The notes beneath the pieces were generated by a model. The model saw only the letters and a program-made list of their open reading frames with translations. It made no database searches and was not told the origin of the DNA. A stretch of 64,000 bases of DNA, taken from contig NC_054746.1 in assembly GCF_018143015.1 (NCBI RefSeq), positions 22,148,464-22,212,463 of the forward strand. The letters are read 5' to 3'. Position numbers and translations under genes: made by a program. The first letter of the stretch is position 1, and the number at the start of each line of letters is the position of its first letter. Source of the stretch: Lytechinus variegatus (taxonomy: Eukaryota; Echinodermata; Echinoidea; Temnopleuroida; Toxopneustidae). Positions 1 through 32,481 of this stretch are shown here, piece by piece.

Positions 1-254
1 AGCTGCCGGGCCCACGATCGATTGGGCAAAGCAAATTTTCATAGTATTTCATTTCAGGTCTATTTTGAACAATAACTTATGGATTTTCATTTTCATAATG
101 ATTTATAGGAGTATACTTATAAAGATTTATATGAGATACAAGAGGGGGTATGAAATACTTTAAAAATATATTTTTATATGTACTGAAGAAATGATACTAC
201 TCTGCTTTCTAATTTGGGTTTTCCCCCTCATTGAGATCTCAGCTACATGTACTA

Positions 255-19409
<19,155 letters not shown>

Positions 19410-20827
19410 GGTGACCGCTGCTTGGTATCCAGGTGATGGTGGGAGTTACTGCTACGTATGGTCTTCTGCCCACTGCTCTTTCAGCATCCTACCAAACATA
19501 GAAAGACAAATAAAATATGAACAGAAATTTATAATATAATAAAAAATACAGATAAAGAAAAAGAGGCAGAGAGTTTGTCAAGTGTTTCCTTCAAATTCTT
19601 ATCCTGAAACTTTTTCACAAACAGAAGTATGTATTTGTAAATGATCAAAGTGCTGAAAGTAGCAAAAGAGAAAGTGTCAAGAGATCCACAACACAGCAAA
19701 AAGCAAATGTCAATGTTGGTTTTTTACCCACAAGATACTAAATAATTTATGAACACATCTTACATGTATAACAAGTCGAAGTATTTTATGTCAGAATGTA
19801 AAAGCTTTCAAAGGTAATAAAAACACACACGTACGAAAGTACTTTCTCATACCTACATGTACAGTATATGTACCCTACTGTATGTTCAAATATTACAGCA
19901 ACTTTGCAACACTCACCTGACACCTTATATCAAATAAATGGATTAGGACTAATTTTCCCCTCCATGTACATGTTATGATGTACAACATGTAATTCCCAAC
20001 CTGACATAAATGTAAAAAGCTATAGGGTAAACAATGGACTAATTACCCATCGTCTTGTCTGGCAAGAATTCATGGAGGGAGTTCTAGAGTGAGGTTTAGG
20101 TGAGGTGTCGTTTATCAGTTATGACGTCCACTAATCCAAAGAGACAACACATGCTCATCTTTAATTTGAACCTTGATTAAAATTGATGCAGCCGAGAAGT
20201 GACTGAACTGGCCAATGAACCTTGCTGCTTCAAATGATTACGACCTTCCAAATCAATACCAAATAACTAACTGGCTTTTAAACTGTATGGTAACCTTTTA
20301 AAGAATTTTATTATTCTGATTCTCTAAACGTTGCTGAAAGTTTACTGACATAGCACCTAGGAGAGAAAGTAAACAAAACTATAACTAAAATGCACAAGCA
20401 TTTCATTCATAAACCTTGCCACTATTATTATTATTATTATTACTTATCATTTGTACCTTGCTTTTCCCATTAGGGCCAAAGCGCTTACAATGAATAAGAT
20501 GTAATATTTTAAAAACTACAAAGTATTAAAGAGATGAGTTTTTAATGACTTTTTGAAGATTGCTAATGATGGAGACTGTCTATATGCAATTTCCAAAGTC
20601 AGTACCTTGTTAAAGTCAAAGTCATATACATGTAAGATTCATAACCACCCACATCTTTGTGATTTTTTTTCTTTCTTTTATACCGGGTTAAATCAAAAAC
20701 AAAATAAATGTTTTATTTATTTATCAAATTTCCCTTTGGTCAAACCATACATGTATTTTTCATCGAGATGGTCAAACCACTTTGTGGTAGGGTCCATGGT
20801 CAAACAGATTTCCATGTTCCATAAATA

Positions 20828-21374
20828 CCCTTTTTACACAGGATTTTCTTAGCCCCAGACTATCGCTAACCCTGTGCTATTCTTAAACCCGTACTATTTT
20901 TTTTCCTTTTCACACATGCCAAATTATTGCTAACCCCGGATAAGCAATGCTTGCTTTTCACACACGAAACTCGCTAACCCCGGACTAGTGGTTTTTGTTG
21001 ATCATTCGTAGTACAAGTTCTTCACTCGTACCCTCTTTGCACACGCTAAAATTTCCTTAACCCTGTACTATAGGTGGGGCTAAATTGCCATTTAGCCCCA
21101 TCTATAGTACGGGGTTAAGCTTAGCCCACTTTCGTTTTACGCTAGCAATCTTAACCCCGTACTATCGCTCTTAGCACCGCAATTGCTGGGATAACCCTGC
21201 TTTTTTGCAGGACCAAATAATCCCGTACTAAAGGTGGGGTTAGCCCACTGTGCAAAAATGCTGTGTAAAAAGAAAGTGGGCTAAGCTTAACCCTGTACTA
21301 TAGGTGGGGCTAAATGGCAAATTAGACCCACCTATAGTACGGGGTTAAGGAAATTTTAGGCTGTGTAAAAAGGG
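20828..21374. mobile_element. 547-bp foldback element with repeated CCCCGTACTA motifs
   Basis: CCCTTTTTACACAGGATTTT at the left is mirrored by GCTGTGTAAAAAGGG at the right, with TA on both flanks. Seven or more copies of (C)CCGTACTAT(AGG) occur in both orientations through both arms, together with AGCTTAGCCC / GGGGTTAAGC. No ORF. It lies upstream of TTBK. Confidence 0.8.
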
Positions 21375-22134
21375 TATAAGATATGGCTTTGAAAGAGTTT
21401 ATATTTGTATGATATGTTGAATAATAATTCCTGTATTGCTGTGGAAATATTCTTTTACAACTACTTTCTACTTTAAAAAGGGAGGAGAAATATTTTTTTT
21501 TTTTCAATGACAACCTGACTGCTATTAATGCAGAGTAACCTTGCAGTATCCAGGGCTAGATTTAATTCCTGGTTCCCTATACACCTTCAGTACTACCCTA
21601 ATCCTGAAGGTGATAATTGAGTACCAGCTTTGACTGTCATTTATCATGATTTAATCATCTTTCACTTCAGACTCTTGCTTAACCTAACTGGATGAAATGT
21701 AAAAATAGAACAGTGATATGATATCCTTCACTGCAATGCTGTCTACACATTGGTCTTTTGTGCACATCATTATTTTGAAATTAAATTGCTTTAATTTTCT
21801 TCACTTTGAAGAGATTTAATAGAGCTTATGTGAAGCCATCCAGGACATTGTTTCACAGCTCTTTGGTACAGGCATGCATAGAATTTAGGGCCATATGTCT
21901 CCTATCGAGGCTGTGGACATGGCAGACGTGTAAACAAGATGGGGGGGGGGGGCAACATTTGTGTCACAACTTAGACAGTCTGTTCAGATTGATAGCCTGT
22001 CAAAACAACTGCAAAAATACATATTGCTCTGTTGGGTTAGGCTCATTAAAAAGGGTCTGTTATGACTGGATAATATTCAGTAGTGTAGGCAATCAGTAAA
22101 AATTCCATAAATCATAAAGTTTACATGTAAGGCC

Positions 22135-22750
22135 TTAAAGGTCAAGTCCACCTCAGAAAAATGTTGATTTAAATCAATAGAGAAAAATTAGACAAGCAAA
22201 GCACAATGCTGAAAATTTCATCAAAATCGGATGTAAAATAAGGAAGTTATGACATTTCAAAGTTTCGCTTATTTTCAACAAAAAAGTTATATGAACGAGC
22301 CAGTTACATCCAAATGAGATAGTCGATGACGTCACTCACTCATTATTTCTTTTGTTTTTTATTGTTTGAATTATACAATATTTCAATTTTTCGAATTTGA
22401 TGATTAGGACCTCATTGCCTGAAGCACAAAATATTAAAATAATGGAATTCCACGTGTTCAGGGAGGAATGAAACTTCATTTCACATGACAATGACGAGAA
22501 AATAAAAATATTTCATATAATAAAATACAAAAGAAATAGTGAGTGATGTCATCAACTCCCTTATTTGGATGTACATGTAACTGGCTCGTTCATATAACTG
22601 TTTTGTTGAAAATAAGCGAAACTTTAAAATGCCATAACTTTCTTATTTTACATCCGATTTTGATGAAATTTTCAGTGATACATTTATGCTTGTTGAATTT
22701 TTCTCTTTTTATTCAAATCAAGTTTTTGTTGGGGTGGACTTGTCCTTTAA
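22135..22750. mobile_element. Kolobok-like TTAA-flanked foldback element, copy 2 (616 bp)
   Basis: Begins TTAAAGGTCAAGTCCACC and ends GGTGGACTTGTCCTTTAA. The two halves are long inverted repeats (AAATCGGATGTAAAATAAG / CTTATTTTACATCCGATTT and others). TTAA flanks plus an AGG start recall the Kolobok superfamily and T2-type MITEs of Xenopus (inference). Non-coding. Conserved-looking ORFs in its arms recur only because the element recurs. Confidence 0.8.
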
Positions 22751-22979
22751 GGCCTGTACATAGGCCTCCTAAATTACATGTAGCTGTATTTATGACTACA
22801 TACATGTATATGTAATACAATATACAGTACATGTATGAGCTCCGTATGATTTAAGTGAGAGTCTAATGACTCAAGTATTACAAATAAACATTTAAAATGG
22901 ACATGAAATACAGTGTACAAGTCAGTTTTTCGACACACATTTTACATATAGACCTTATCATATGACCATGATTATTATT

Positions 22980-24391
22980 AGGTGGTCTGTCTACGACAGA
23001 TCACCTATTGTTTTCGTCAGAATTTTCTTTATTTATTCTTGGCACCTATGTTTGTCGCCAACTTTTCTCGGAATTGGCTGAATCAATTTGGCTGATTTTT
23101 TCGTCATACATAGAATCTATCATAGAGACGGCAAAATAAGCTTTTCAAGGTCATTTGGTCATGATGACGTCATCTACGCGCCATTTTGTAAAATTCTTCA
23201 TTTGATCATATCTTCATTATCAATTGTCAAAAATTAACAATATTTACATGACATTAACTTCATGTCAAGGGTCAAATGTCAATGTCATCAAAGGTCATGT
23301 AGAGGTCATGACGCGCGCGTACGCGCGCGTCAAAGGTAAAAAAATCGTCCAAATGACCTATAAATTTTTTGGGGTACGTTTCAGGTCATTTTAAGCATTT
23401 CAAAAATTTGCGCGCGCGCACATATGCGCGCGCGTTTCCACGCGTTACACCTTAACGCAACGCAGAAAAACCGTTTCTTTAATATCATTGCATTGCTAAT
23501 AAAATTCTGAGCAATTTGATACCTTGATCAACCTTCTACAACCATTAATAACGAAATTAACACCCGTTAAACTTTGCAGCACGTGTGCGCGCGAGCTCTC
23601 ACTATAGGCCATATATGGGCAAAAACATGCCTATTGTAAATTCACTGTAGCTCTTTAAAAAGTCCGTTGACCCCCAATTTTTTTTTCATATATCGATAGA
23701 GTATTAGTTGTAGATTTGATTTCATGTCACCATTGTCCCTAAATTATATCGTGACGTCATCAAATAGGCGCCCAAACTAAAAATTTTATTTTTTTCAAAA
23801 ATGACGTCATCAAATTTATGCAAATTTGGCTGTAACTTCTCGAATATAGATCATTTTTCGCCCATATTTCAATATGTTGTAGTTTATAATGTACTCTTTC
23901 TCCTTAGGTAAGATGAATATTCGTTTTGAGAAACGCATCATTGCGTAAAACAGCGATGAAAAGAGGCATGTCATTTTTCCTCATTTTGCGTGTAATCTCT
24001 ATGGGACATGACTTTTTCCCAAAACTAGATTCGACATTCCTCTATTTCGTGAGCCATATCTCCATTTCTTCTTGTCAGTTTGCCGGAGCTTTTAATATGT
24101 TATAGCTGAGATTCTGGGCTTTCGGTAATGTGCCCTCCACTTTTTGATCAGATGCCGGGATCATGCCCGTTTTTCACTTGCAATATTGGAATTGTAATTC
24201 TCAAAATTGCTTACGTGTAAAGTCTATGGGAAACATTAATAATCACATTGAGCAATGGTCAAAATTTATTCTTAGGATGTCTAGAATCAAGATTATCAAT
24301 CATATCTAAATTATTCATTTTATACATTAGCCGACTCTGAATGAAAAATCATGACAGACCACCTAATTCGTCCGCATGACGAATTAAATTC
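22980..24391. mobile_element. 1.4-kb non-coding element, AGGTGGTCTGTC ends
   Basis: AGGTGGTCTGTC (22980) and GACAGACCACCT (24353-24364) are inverted ends. A terminal AATTCGTCCGCATGACGAATT palindrome follows the right end. The interior has alternating CG runs (CGCGCGTACGCGCGCG and similar near 23310-23430) and repeated ATGACGTCATC. No coding frame survives. Architecture resembles the arm-plus-hairpin elements at 16572 and 36379. Confidence 0.65.
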
Positions 24392-25591
24392 TAGTTTCTC
24401 TTTATAATTCAGAATATATACTTTTTCCTTTTAAAAATTTTGTATTTTCACAAATGTTGGTAGGCAATAGGACTTACATGTACCTGTATACAGTCCACTG
24501 TCATACCCTACACATTGTTGGACTTGTGATTTGAACAAGATAATAAATATGAGGTACATGTATTCCATATGTGTAAAATGTTCAGAAGGTGCGTAGACAT
24601 GTAGACTACTAGTATCTCATTAATGTTTACAAATTTTTACCTTCATGTATGACTTATCAAGCTCTTTGTGCCTGAAAATTGTGAGATACCATTAGGCCTA
24701 CACTGTTACAAAGGGGTTGGTTTCTCTGTACCACAATCACTTTGGGGATGAAGATACCAAGATGATGCCGTCTATATCATCCCAGTATAGATCTCTAAAA
24801 GCCTGGTATCACATCATATCAGTGGGTTGTCTAGCACAGATGTCTACATCAATCAGTATCACCTAGATACATCTCCATCTCCTTCCATCATACATTCTCT
24901 CAATTCCCTCTCATTACTCTCATCCCTTCTTACTCATCTTTCAAGTTTTCGGCTCACACATTTTTGTCCAATCCAATGCCTACATGAAGCACATACCCTC
25001 CGATAAAATTCGCATCCTGGATAAAACATACTATACATATCACTAGATGTACAAATAAATTGTAATTTGTGAGTTGGGGGAAAAGCTTTTGATACCACAC
25101 AGTACAATGAAGCATAAATTCCATGGTCATTTGGGAAGCATTTTGTAAGCTCTGCGCGCATCATGGTCGTACTGTAATATCAGCAAGTGAAAACCCAACC
25201 CATACCATCCCGTATAATCCAATGATTTGTAGCCTGGACCCACTGACCTGTCGGGTTTGAACCCGGGGATTGAATCACATAATCAAGGTCTACCATGTGA
25301 TGTGCACTCACTCACTCATGTTCACCTTGACGCAAGTATAACTATCCCCACACTCACATAAGGGAATATTCCAACTAAAGCTAGAGTGAACTTACATCCA
25401 AAATCTCTTATTTAATCAATATTCTAGAGTTCTGGGGCCGGGGTGACATTCTCTTTTTATCTATGGTGCCGGTCTGCGGTTTGGAGAAAGAACTCAGCCC
25501 GACCTGTAAACCCATCATCAGATGGATACTGGCATGTTAGCAACGGGTTCGGTTTACAACACTACATGTACATCATGGTATACAGATACAG

Positions 25592-25725
25592 TAGCGAATA
25601 GGAATGAGTGCGATTCGGTGAAAGAGACACTCTATTCAATGAGGCTGCACCTCGTTGAATAGAGCATATTTCTAAATTCACCTTGTGTGAAATCTCGCAC
25701 CATTGCATAAGAATATTCGCTATTC
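25592..25725. mobile_element. Small foldback element, TAGCGAATA ends
   Basis: AGCGAATAGGAATGAGTGCGA at the left and TCGCACCATTGCATAAGAATATTCGCT at the right are inverted with a gap. An inner inverted pair is CTCTATTCAA(TGAGG) / CCTCGTTGAATAGAG. About 134 bp, non-coding. Confidence 0.6.
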
Positions 25726-26552
25726 GTCTTGTACAAATACAATGCTTCAGAAGTTAGATAAAAAAAATGAACAATAATCATTTTTTTCTTATGTACACTG
25801 TACAATAAGTGCTGTATTTCAGAATATGATTATAAAAAAAATTATGAATGTAGGCCTACATGTACATATAAAATACATAATTTGCAAATAACAAAATTTG
25901 TTTAATAGCTTCTTATCTACATTGTAGTCAATATTCTAAGGGTGAATGAGTGGGGAGCATAAACACAGTGTATATTCAGCTCATAAAATATCCCGTAATA
26001 ACTGCTGGTTAATCCTTGCAGACAAACATTTTCAGAAAAAATGACAAAAGTAAAAATGTAAAGCACTGAAATTACAGGAGTAAATTTGGTTGATTCAGTA
26101 TAATTCTAAATCAATCATTTGCAAGAGATAAAGTACCGGTAGGCCTATGTTTTAAAAGTAATGAGCAGATGTTCCTACATGTAGGTGTTCCAATGAGCAA
26201 AGTGCTGTTAAATGAGATCTTCAGAAATAAATAAATTGGACAGAGTAGAAAGATCTACATCTAATGACAAAATAGTGAAGAGTGACAATAGTGTACGAAA
26301 AAAAGAGAGAAAATCCTTGTGATGGGAAGAGCAAAACGAGAGGGCCTCCAATAGGGAGTCACATAGCTGGCATGCCAAACGGCTGTGTTGTCTTATCCTG
26401 ATAGTACATCTGCTCTTGGTATACTGTCTAACTGTGATTACTAGATAGGACATGATATCCATGTACCATACTGTACTGCTCAACATTTACATAGTAGATA
26501 TATTTAAATCCAACACTACAGGTACTACTGAATTTTATTATCGTTTGATAGA

Positions 26553-26887
26553 GAGGAGTTTTTGCTCCACAACGCACAGTGGATTCAAGAGACAAAATCA
26601 CAGTAGGCCAAAATTGAATATGCCGAAAATTAGTGACAAAGATTAGCTGGGAGGTCTTTGTCGAAAATTGGTGAACCGGAATAGCAGTTTCGTCCTAAGT
26701 TTCGTAGCTGACAAAAAATTGCAAGTATGTCGTTTGTCCTGAGCCCAGGTTGAAACTGCCCTTTTGATTCATCAATTATCGATAACGACTTCTTGGTTAT
26801 AAATGCTTTGTCATAGAGTGCTGGGCATTTGACAATATATTTTCTATGCCCTTTAATCTGCTGTGCATTCGAGGAGCAAAAACTCCC
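26553..26887. mobile_element. 335-bp element with AGGAGTTTTTGCTCC ends
   Basis: AGGAGTTTTTGCTCC (26554) is repeated inverted as GGAGCAAAAACTCC (26873). GCACAGTGGA / CTGCTGTGC extends the arms. Several short inverted blocks (GACAAAG / CTTTGTC, GTTTCGTCC) lie inside. Non-coding. Confidence 0.6.
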
Positions 26888-29800
26888 TAACACGGCTTCT
26901 CTAAGCCTCACATACATGTAGGTCTTCTTGATGTTACTGTAAGTAACCAAACTGTAGTTGTAGCTGAAAAAAACACTGGTAAATAATCATGTTTATTTTT
27001 AGAAGCATAACGATCGTTTGTCAATTGTCATACCTGTACCTGTTACATATTCTCAAGGCTGGGAATACTTCCTTACAAAATGACAGGTCGACAACAAAGG
27101 CCTAAAAAATCTAATTTATGTATTTAAAGAGCATCCATCCATTACTTGAGCCTTGATGACACATGTAGTTATCAATGAAATTTGTCCTGGGCCAATAAAT
27201 TCATGCAAGAAAATTGAAATGTCCAGCTCTTAATTCCCATTGCTCTATTATACATACATGTACATTATACATGTACATGTAGTAATAACTTTAGACCTAG
27301 ACAACAAATAAAATGGTTGATATTCATAGTCTTAGGTGAAACTGAACTGTGTTTTTGTAGTCCACAACAAAAAATCACTGGCGGTCACTCACTGGTAAAA
27401 AATAATGTGATGACTCATCCCTTATAGATAACACTAATTAGTTTATAGTATTCAGTGATAATCACCATTGGTAAAGGTGATAGTTTTCCCCATCACCTGA
27501 AATCAAGAGGTGACTATTTATGCTTTATATTCTTCTATAAAACAAGAGCCAAAATTCAAATTTCTTTACGAGAAGGAATTTTGAGAAAGAAAATTAAGGT
27601 TTCCCTTTTATAAAATCACTCAGCTGGTGCTTGTTTTACTGCTAGCATGTAGGCCTGGATGTATATATAGTACACTGCTATTTGTCACTGAACATGTATG
27701 CGATGTCTCATCAGCGATCAAACTTATGAAGCTCTTCAGTATTGGTATTGAGCTAAGAAATTTATACATGTGCTCATTCAAAGTCAAACTACATCGAAGA
27801 TTCACAAAAAATAAATCATGCCTGAACAATAAAAACATATAAATATACCTTCTTAAACGCTGTTGATCAAGATGAGATTAACACTGTAGACTAATGAATC
27901 CTGGTTAACTTTGACGGTATGATGGCATATAAAATCCAATATTATATCCCTATTATTCCACAGAAGTAAAGCGGAGACTATTACATGTTACACAAAAAGG
28001 TGATGACTTCCACAAACATTGACTTCTCTATTTGCAATGATCCCTTCCAAAGATAAAAATAGATTCTAGATTCTTCTTTAATATTTTCAAACACAGACTC
28101 GAGAAGGAGGGAGTAGACAATTATTTACAACTAGCTACATGTAGATGAAGGTGTTAGTACTGGACTATTTGATGGTGAAGCTAACGGGATGAGATGAGAC
28201 TCCTTGGTCTGTTATCTACTGAGAAGTGATGTATGCAGTAATGCAAGAACCAGGGTATGTCGACCCGACCTATACAGCCTTCCAGCTAGATAGCCCATGA
28301 TGACAGGCACAGACTATCGACTTCACTCCACTGTATCGTTGTATCAGTGCTCTCTTTCGCGTCTATGCCATTTAAATAACCTTGGTCTTTATCTTGAGTC
28401 ATAGGCTTGCCTTTAGGTAGGATTATGTTCCTACATGTATGTGTTACATGTACATATGTAGCTGTAACACATTCAAACTTCAAAGTGACAATGCAGTGAA
28501 AAAAACTTGTTCAAGGTGCTATGCAGGGACAACATATGAAAATGTTACTGTTAGCAAATTTTTCAGTGAGAAACATCTAAAAATTATTTTAAAAAAACAC
28601 CTGGAACTGATCGACACAAAATGCATTAATTTGCATCACATGCATTACTGCACATACCCTTGCCAAAAATATTAATCTTCTAAAACAGACCACCATTGTG
28701 CTGATGTGTATAAGTATTTGTCTTGTCAGATAAAAAAATAAAAAAGAGCCTACATGACATGTATATAATTTCAAAAAATATCCATGTATGTAAATTGGTT
28801 TTAAAAAAAGGTATTTTACAAGGCAATCTGTACCCTATTCCAAAAAAAAAACCCATAAAATAGGAAGCACTAGCATAATCATAAATAATATACTGTAAAC
28901 ATGTACATCATCACATCATCCATTTCTACTTGTACATGAATGTGTACACATCTCTATTATAGTATCATGTCAAGGGAGAGTTTGAAATTGAAATGACTAG
29001 ATTCTTAATGACCCTATTTTCATCTTGATACATTAGAGGATGCACCCTGGTACTTGAAGAAATGGATAGGTATCAGTCGGTTCACAACACACAACGTCAT
29101 ACGGAGCAGAGGCAACAGACTTCCTCAGTCTGTATCACAGACCCTCTACAAGTACTAAGTAATGCTTCATCTTGACATCAACTTGGATTTTAATAAAAGA
29201 AGGAGAATGAGAGAAACACATCATTCAAGGTTTGGCAAATTCCAGCAAGGAATGAAAGAATTAATAATCAAGTCAAAGTTTCTAAGTTTTGATTTTTAAA
29301 TGACAAATACACTGAAAAAGCAGCTCCTAAATATATTGTAATTTATTTATCACTGATTCATTATGACTGAATAGAAATTGTGTTTTTTTTTCTTCAGAGG
29401 AGCATCACATACCGTATATCTACAAATTCAATTCCATTTTTTGAATAAATTTCACTTTATATAATACATTGTAGTGCATGACATACAGCGTACCTGTATT
29501 GTACTTGAGGATGTTGCTTGCATATGAAGTCACAAAATATATATTTTTAATTCATAACTACGTTTTTAGCATGTTGTAATGTACTTTGCATGATTTTAAG
29601 TAAAGCTTAATTAATACATGTATGTTTCTGTAATTTCTCTTCTTTACAAAAACTAGCTTGGTGTCAGGCTGGACTTCCTTATACAAGTAAATACATATGA
29701 GGTTGCTAAAATCCTTTATCCAGTAATAATGCAATATATTAAAATAAACATGAAATGCAATGACTTATCCCATATAATGAAAATGTTTTAAATCAGTGAT

Positions 29801-30180
29801 GGAGAGTTTTTGTCTAGACTACTACATCACCCTCCTCCATCTCGATGGATGCGATACCAGGAGGAGGCCAGCCTCTCATACCATATGATGCCATCCCAAG
29901 CCTCAGCTAGCTGGTATGCATAGGTAATGAGCCAAGCCCCTCTTGATCTTTCCAATGCTCTAGCACTGGACCAGACAGTTTTCTGTAGCCTTACAGTTCA
30001 GTAGTAAAAGTTATCGTGCTGTAGTGTACATGGTACAATACAGGTCTGAAGTAGATAGGGAATATATGTACATGTACATGAAACTTCCAGTTTCCAGGAA
30101 GTTGGAAGTTAAATTTGGTCAAGGATTTCCTTGAAACATTCTTTATGCAGATGAAAATTGTGAATATCAAGTTATCCAAG

Positions 30181-31083
30181 GGTGCGTTTATTCGACACTT
30201 TTTTACCCTAGAATCATGATTAGAATCATGATTCAAATCACGATTCTGCAGAATCACGATTGCGTTATTAAAATAAAGTCGAAAGTGGAAATAAACATCT
30301 TTCAAATCACAAACATGAAACACGGAAAAAGGAGCGTTTTGAGTAGAATCACGAACGAAAAAGGTCGTATAAACGATATCGTGATTTGAATCATGATTCT
30401 ATGACGTCATTGTGTCGTGCTTCTTCCGGGTTCGACTCAAAGGCGCGCGCTGTGTTTCGTGCAGGTTAATTTTCGTGTAGCAGTACTGCCAGTGTACTAG
30501 TACCGGTAAATGCCAATTGTCACGTGCATTTAATAGGAATTATCATTCTGTGTATTGTACCCCCGGGTTGTACTGTAGCGTCATTTGTATAGTTCATTGT
30601 TTTCATCATTCATGTCTTCAAGTTCCATTTGGACTAACGACGAACTCAGGGCTCTGCTTGTGCTTTGGGCTCAGCCTGATAGCACAAGCATCCCTTACCG
30701 GGATTCACAGAAATTGAATACAAGTAAACAAAAACTATACGAGGTACAATACATGGAATTCTGGAAGTAAAAGATTTATTTTTCGGAAGCCGAGTAAACG
30801 TTGCACTTGCACAAACGATCGCGCGTTAGCTCCGGCGGCAGCAAAAATCTAGCAGCCGACGTTAATTTAGAAACACGCGCGAAAATGTTGACCTATGCTT
30901 CCTGGGTCAAACTGCCCACTGTGATGCGCACTGGATCGACCCGAATTCAGGGAGAAACAGCATTAGAAAGATGGTCGTATAAACGCTGATTCTGTCGGAT
31001 CGTGATTCATGTTGCTGTTTTGAATCATGATTCAAATCGTGATTCAAATCATGATTCTGGGTTGAGGTTGCATAAACGCAGCC
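30181..31083. mobile_element. PIF/Harbinger-like element with GAATCATGATTC arms and a Myb-like remnant
   Basis: Ends GGTGCGTTTAT and ATAAACGCAGCCC are inverted, and AAG occurs on both sides (30178-30180, 31084-31086), a possible 3-bp duplication. Both arms repeat GAATCATGATT and AAATC(A/G)CGATTC. The centre carries a short ORF (30612-30770) with a SANT/Myb-like start. Harbinger transposons encode a Myb-like accessory protein, so this may be an internally deleted derivative (inference). Confidence 0.6.
30612..30770 (+). pseudogene. Myb/SANT-like domain remnant
   Basis: A 52-codon frame starts MSSSSIWTNDELRALLVLWA. The W-T-x-(D/E)-E-L-x-A-L-L-x-L-W pattern is the first helix of Myb/SANT-like (trihelix) DNA-binding domains found in Harbinger accessory proteins and many animal trihelix genes. 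The later helices are missing. A possible donor (GAG|GTACAA) follows LYE, so a second exon may once have existed. It lies within the foldback element at 30181-31083. Confidence 0.45.
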
Positions 31084-32481
31084 CAAGTACATCAATATTT
31101 TACAAGAGGCCGTTTGTGATTGGAATTTTGAATTTTATTTTTTCTATGAAATTTATAGTATGGTAGTGATTTGTTTTTATTCTTACATAATTTGCAAATC
31201 AATGAATTATTAAACAGTACTTGGTGTCTCAAAACTCCCTTTCAAAGAAGTGTGCATATTTTGTTTTCTCTCTTCTAATAATTTTAAACACATCTGCAGT
31301 ATTTTTACAGATTTATGCCCACTTTGCTGATGTGAGATGTAGTTTATAGCACTAATAGATGGAGAAGGATAATTACATTGAGCATTAATGATTTGATATG
31401 CAGGCATATAGGCTTACAGTTTCATGTCATCAAACATACATGTACATCTACACATGTACATCAAGAACTGTAAATTGCTGGTGAACATTTTACCATTCAA
31501 AAACTTATGCAAATCAAATCTGATTCTTCTAAATGTGCTATAAATGAGTGAACAAATCTGTAAAGGCTGCATAGTACCTGTAAATGCCTAAAAGTCGAGA
31601 CTACTTATTCTGTACCATAGTACCAGTATACATTGTTACTGTACAATCAACATCTATAAATTAAAGTTGGTGGTATCAACTCACATTGTTCGTCAATAGT
31701 ATTCCAATTTTCCATCATTGGCAACAATTCAAAAGGTTCATACAAATTTATCATATTTAGCTGATCCATAATCTGGGCTTATATTTTGGCACTTACTTCA
31801 TTTGTGAAGTATGCAATTTTTAACATTGTTTGTCGATCTTACAACATACTGCAAATGTACACGTTGGTTAATACCATTCAACCCCTCCCTTCCTCTCCTC
31901 CCCCTTTAATACAGGTCATTCAAGTGTTGCCTGGTTACTGGATATGAAACAATCAACTTGACATTTGTAATATTAAAAATTTCAATCCCTTCTAAAAAAA
32001 AATCTGCACTCACTTGTAGGCTGTAGCTCGGAGAATAGTTAGTTCTAGTACTGTTAATTCTACATCTACTAGTGTTTGATGTTTGTGCAGAGTTCAAGTA
32101 GAAAATGTACATGTAAATAATGGGTCTCTGAGTTGCTGCATACAGGAAAGAAATTAACATTGCTACATTGGCCAGATGTGGACTGTGCATCATCAAATGT
32201 GTATCAAAGCCAGGATGAGCATGAATCTAGAGACTTCATGGAAAGTAATACAATTTGCTGATACCACACAATAAATAATAAAATCAATAGACATCCTTGC
32301 TATAAATGTGACCAGCCTCCCCAAAACCAACAATAAAAATAATTACCCAAAATTATTTTGAGTTTGAAAAATCACATCAAAAGCTTTAAAACGATATACA
32401 TGTACATGTATAACCCACATTTAAGAACTTAATTTAATGTACAGTGTAGAAGAAACTCAGCAATAGCTTCAATAAATAAAA

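Larger units (their letters stand above)
24400..30175. other. Intergenic DNA, no gene seen
   Basis: I see no exon with a recognisable protein in this stretch. It contains two small foldback elements (25592-25725 and 26553-26887), many TACATGTA palindromes and AT-rich sequence. A somewhat GC-richer block at about 29810-29990 could be a non-coding exon or regulatory region but shows no coding signature. Confidence 0.5.

Noticed and set aside
22543..22815. ORF resembling others at 43993, 45090 and 56935 (conserved LHPI..KFSV...LLGWTCPL)
   Set aside because: Conservation reflects copies of the same foldback element. The frames are short, start at random positions and occur in both orientations.
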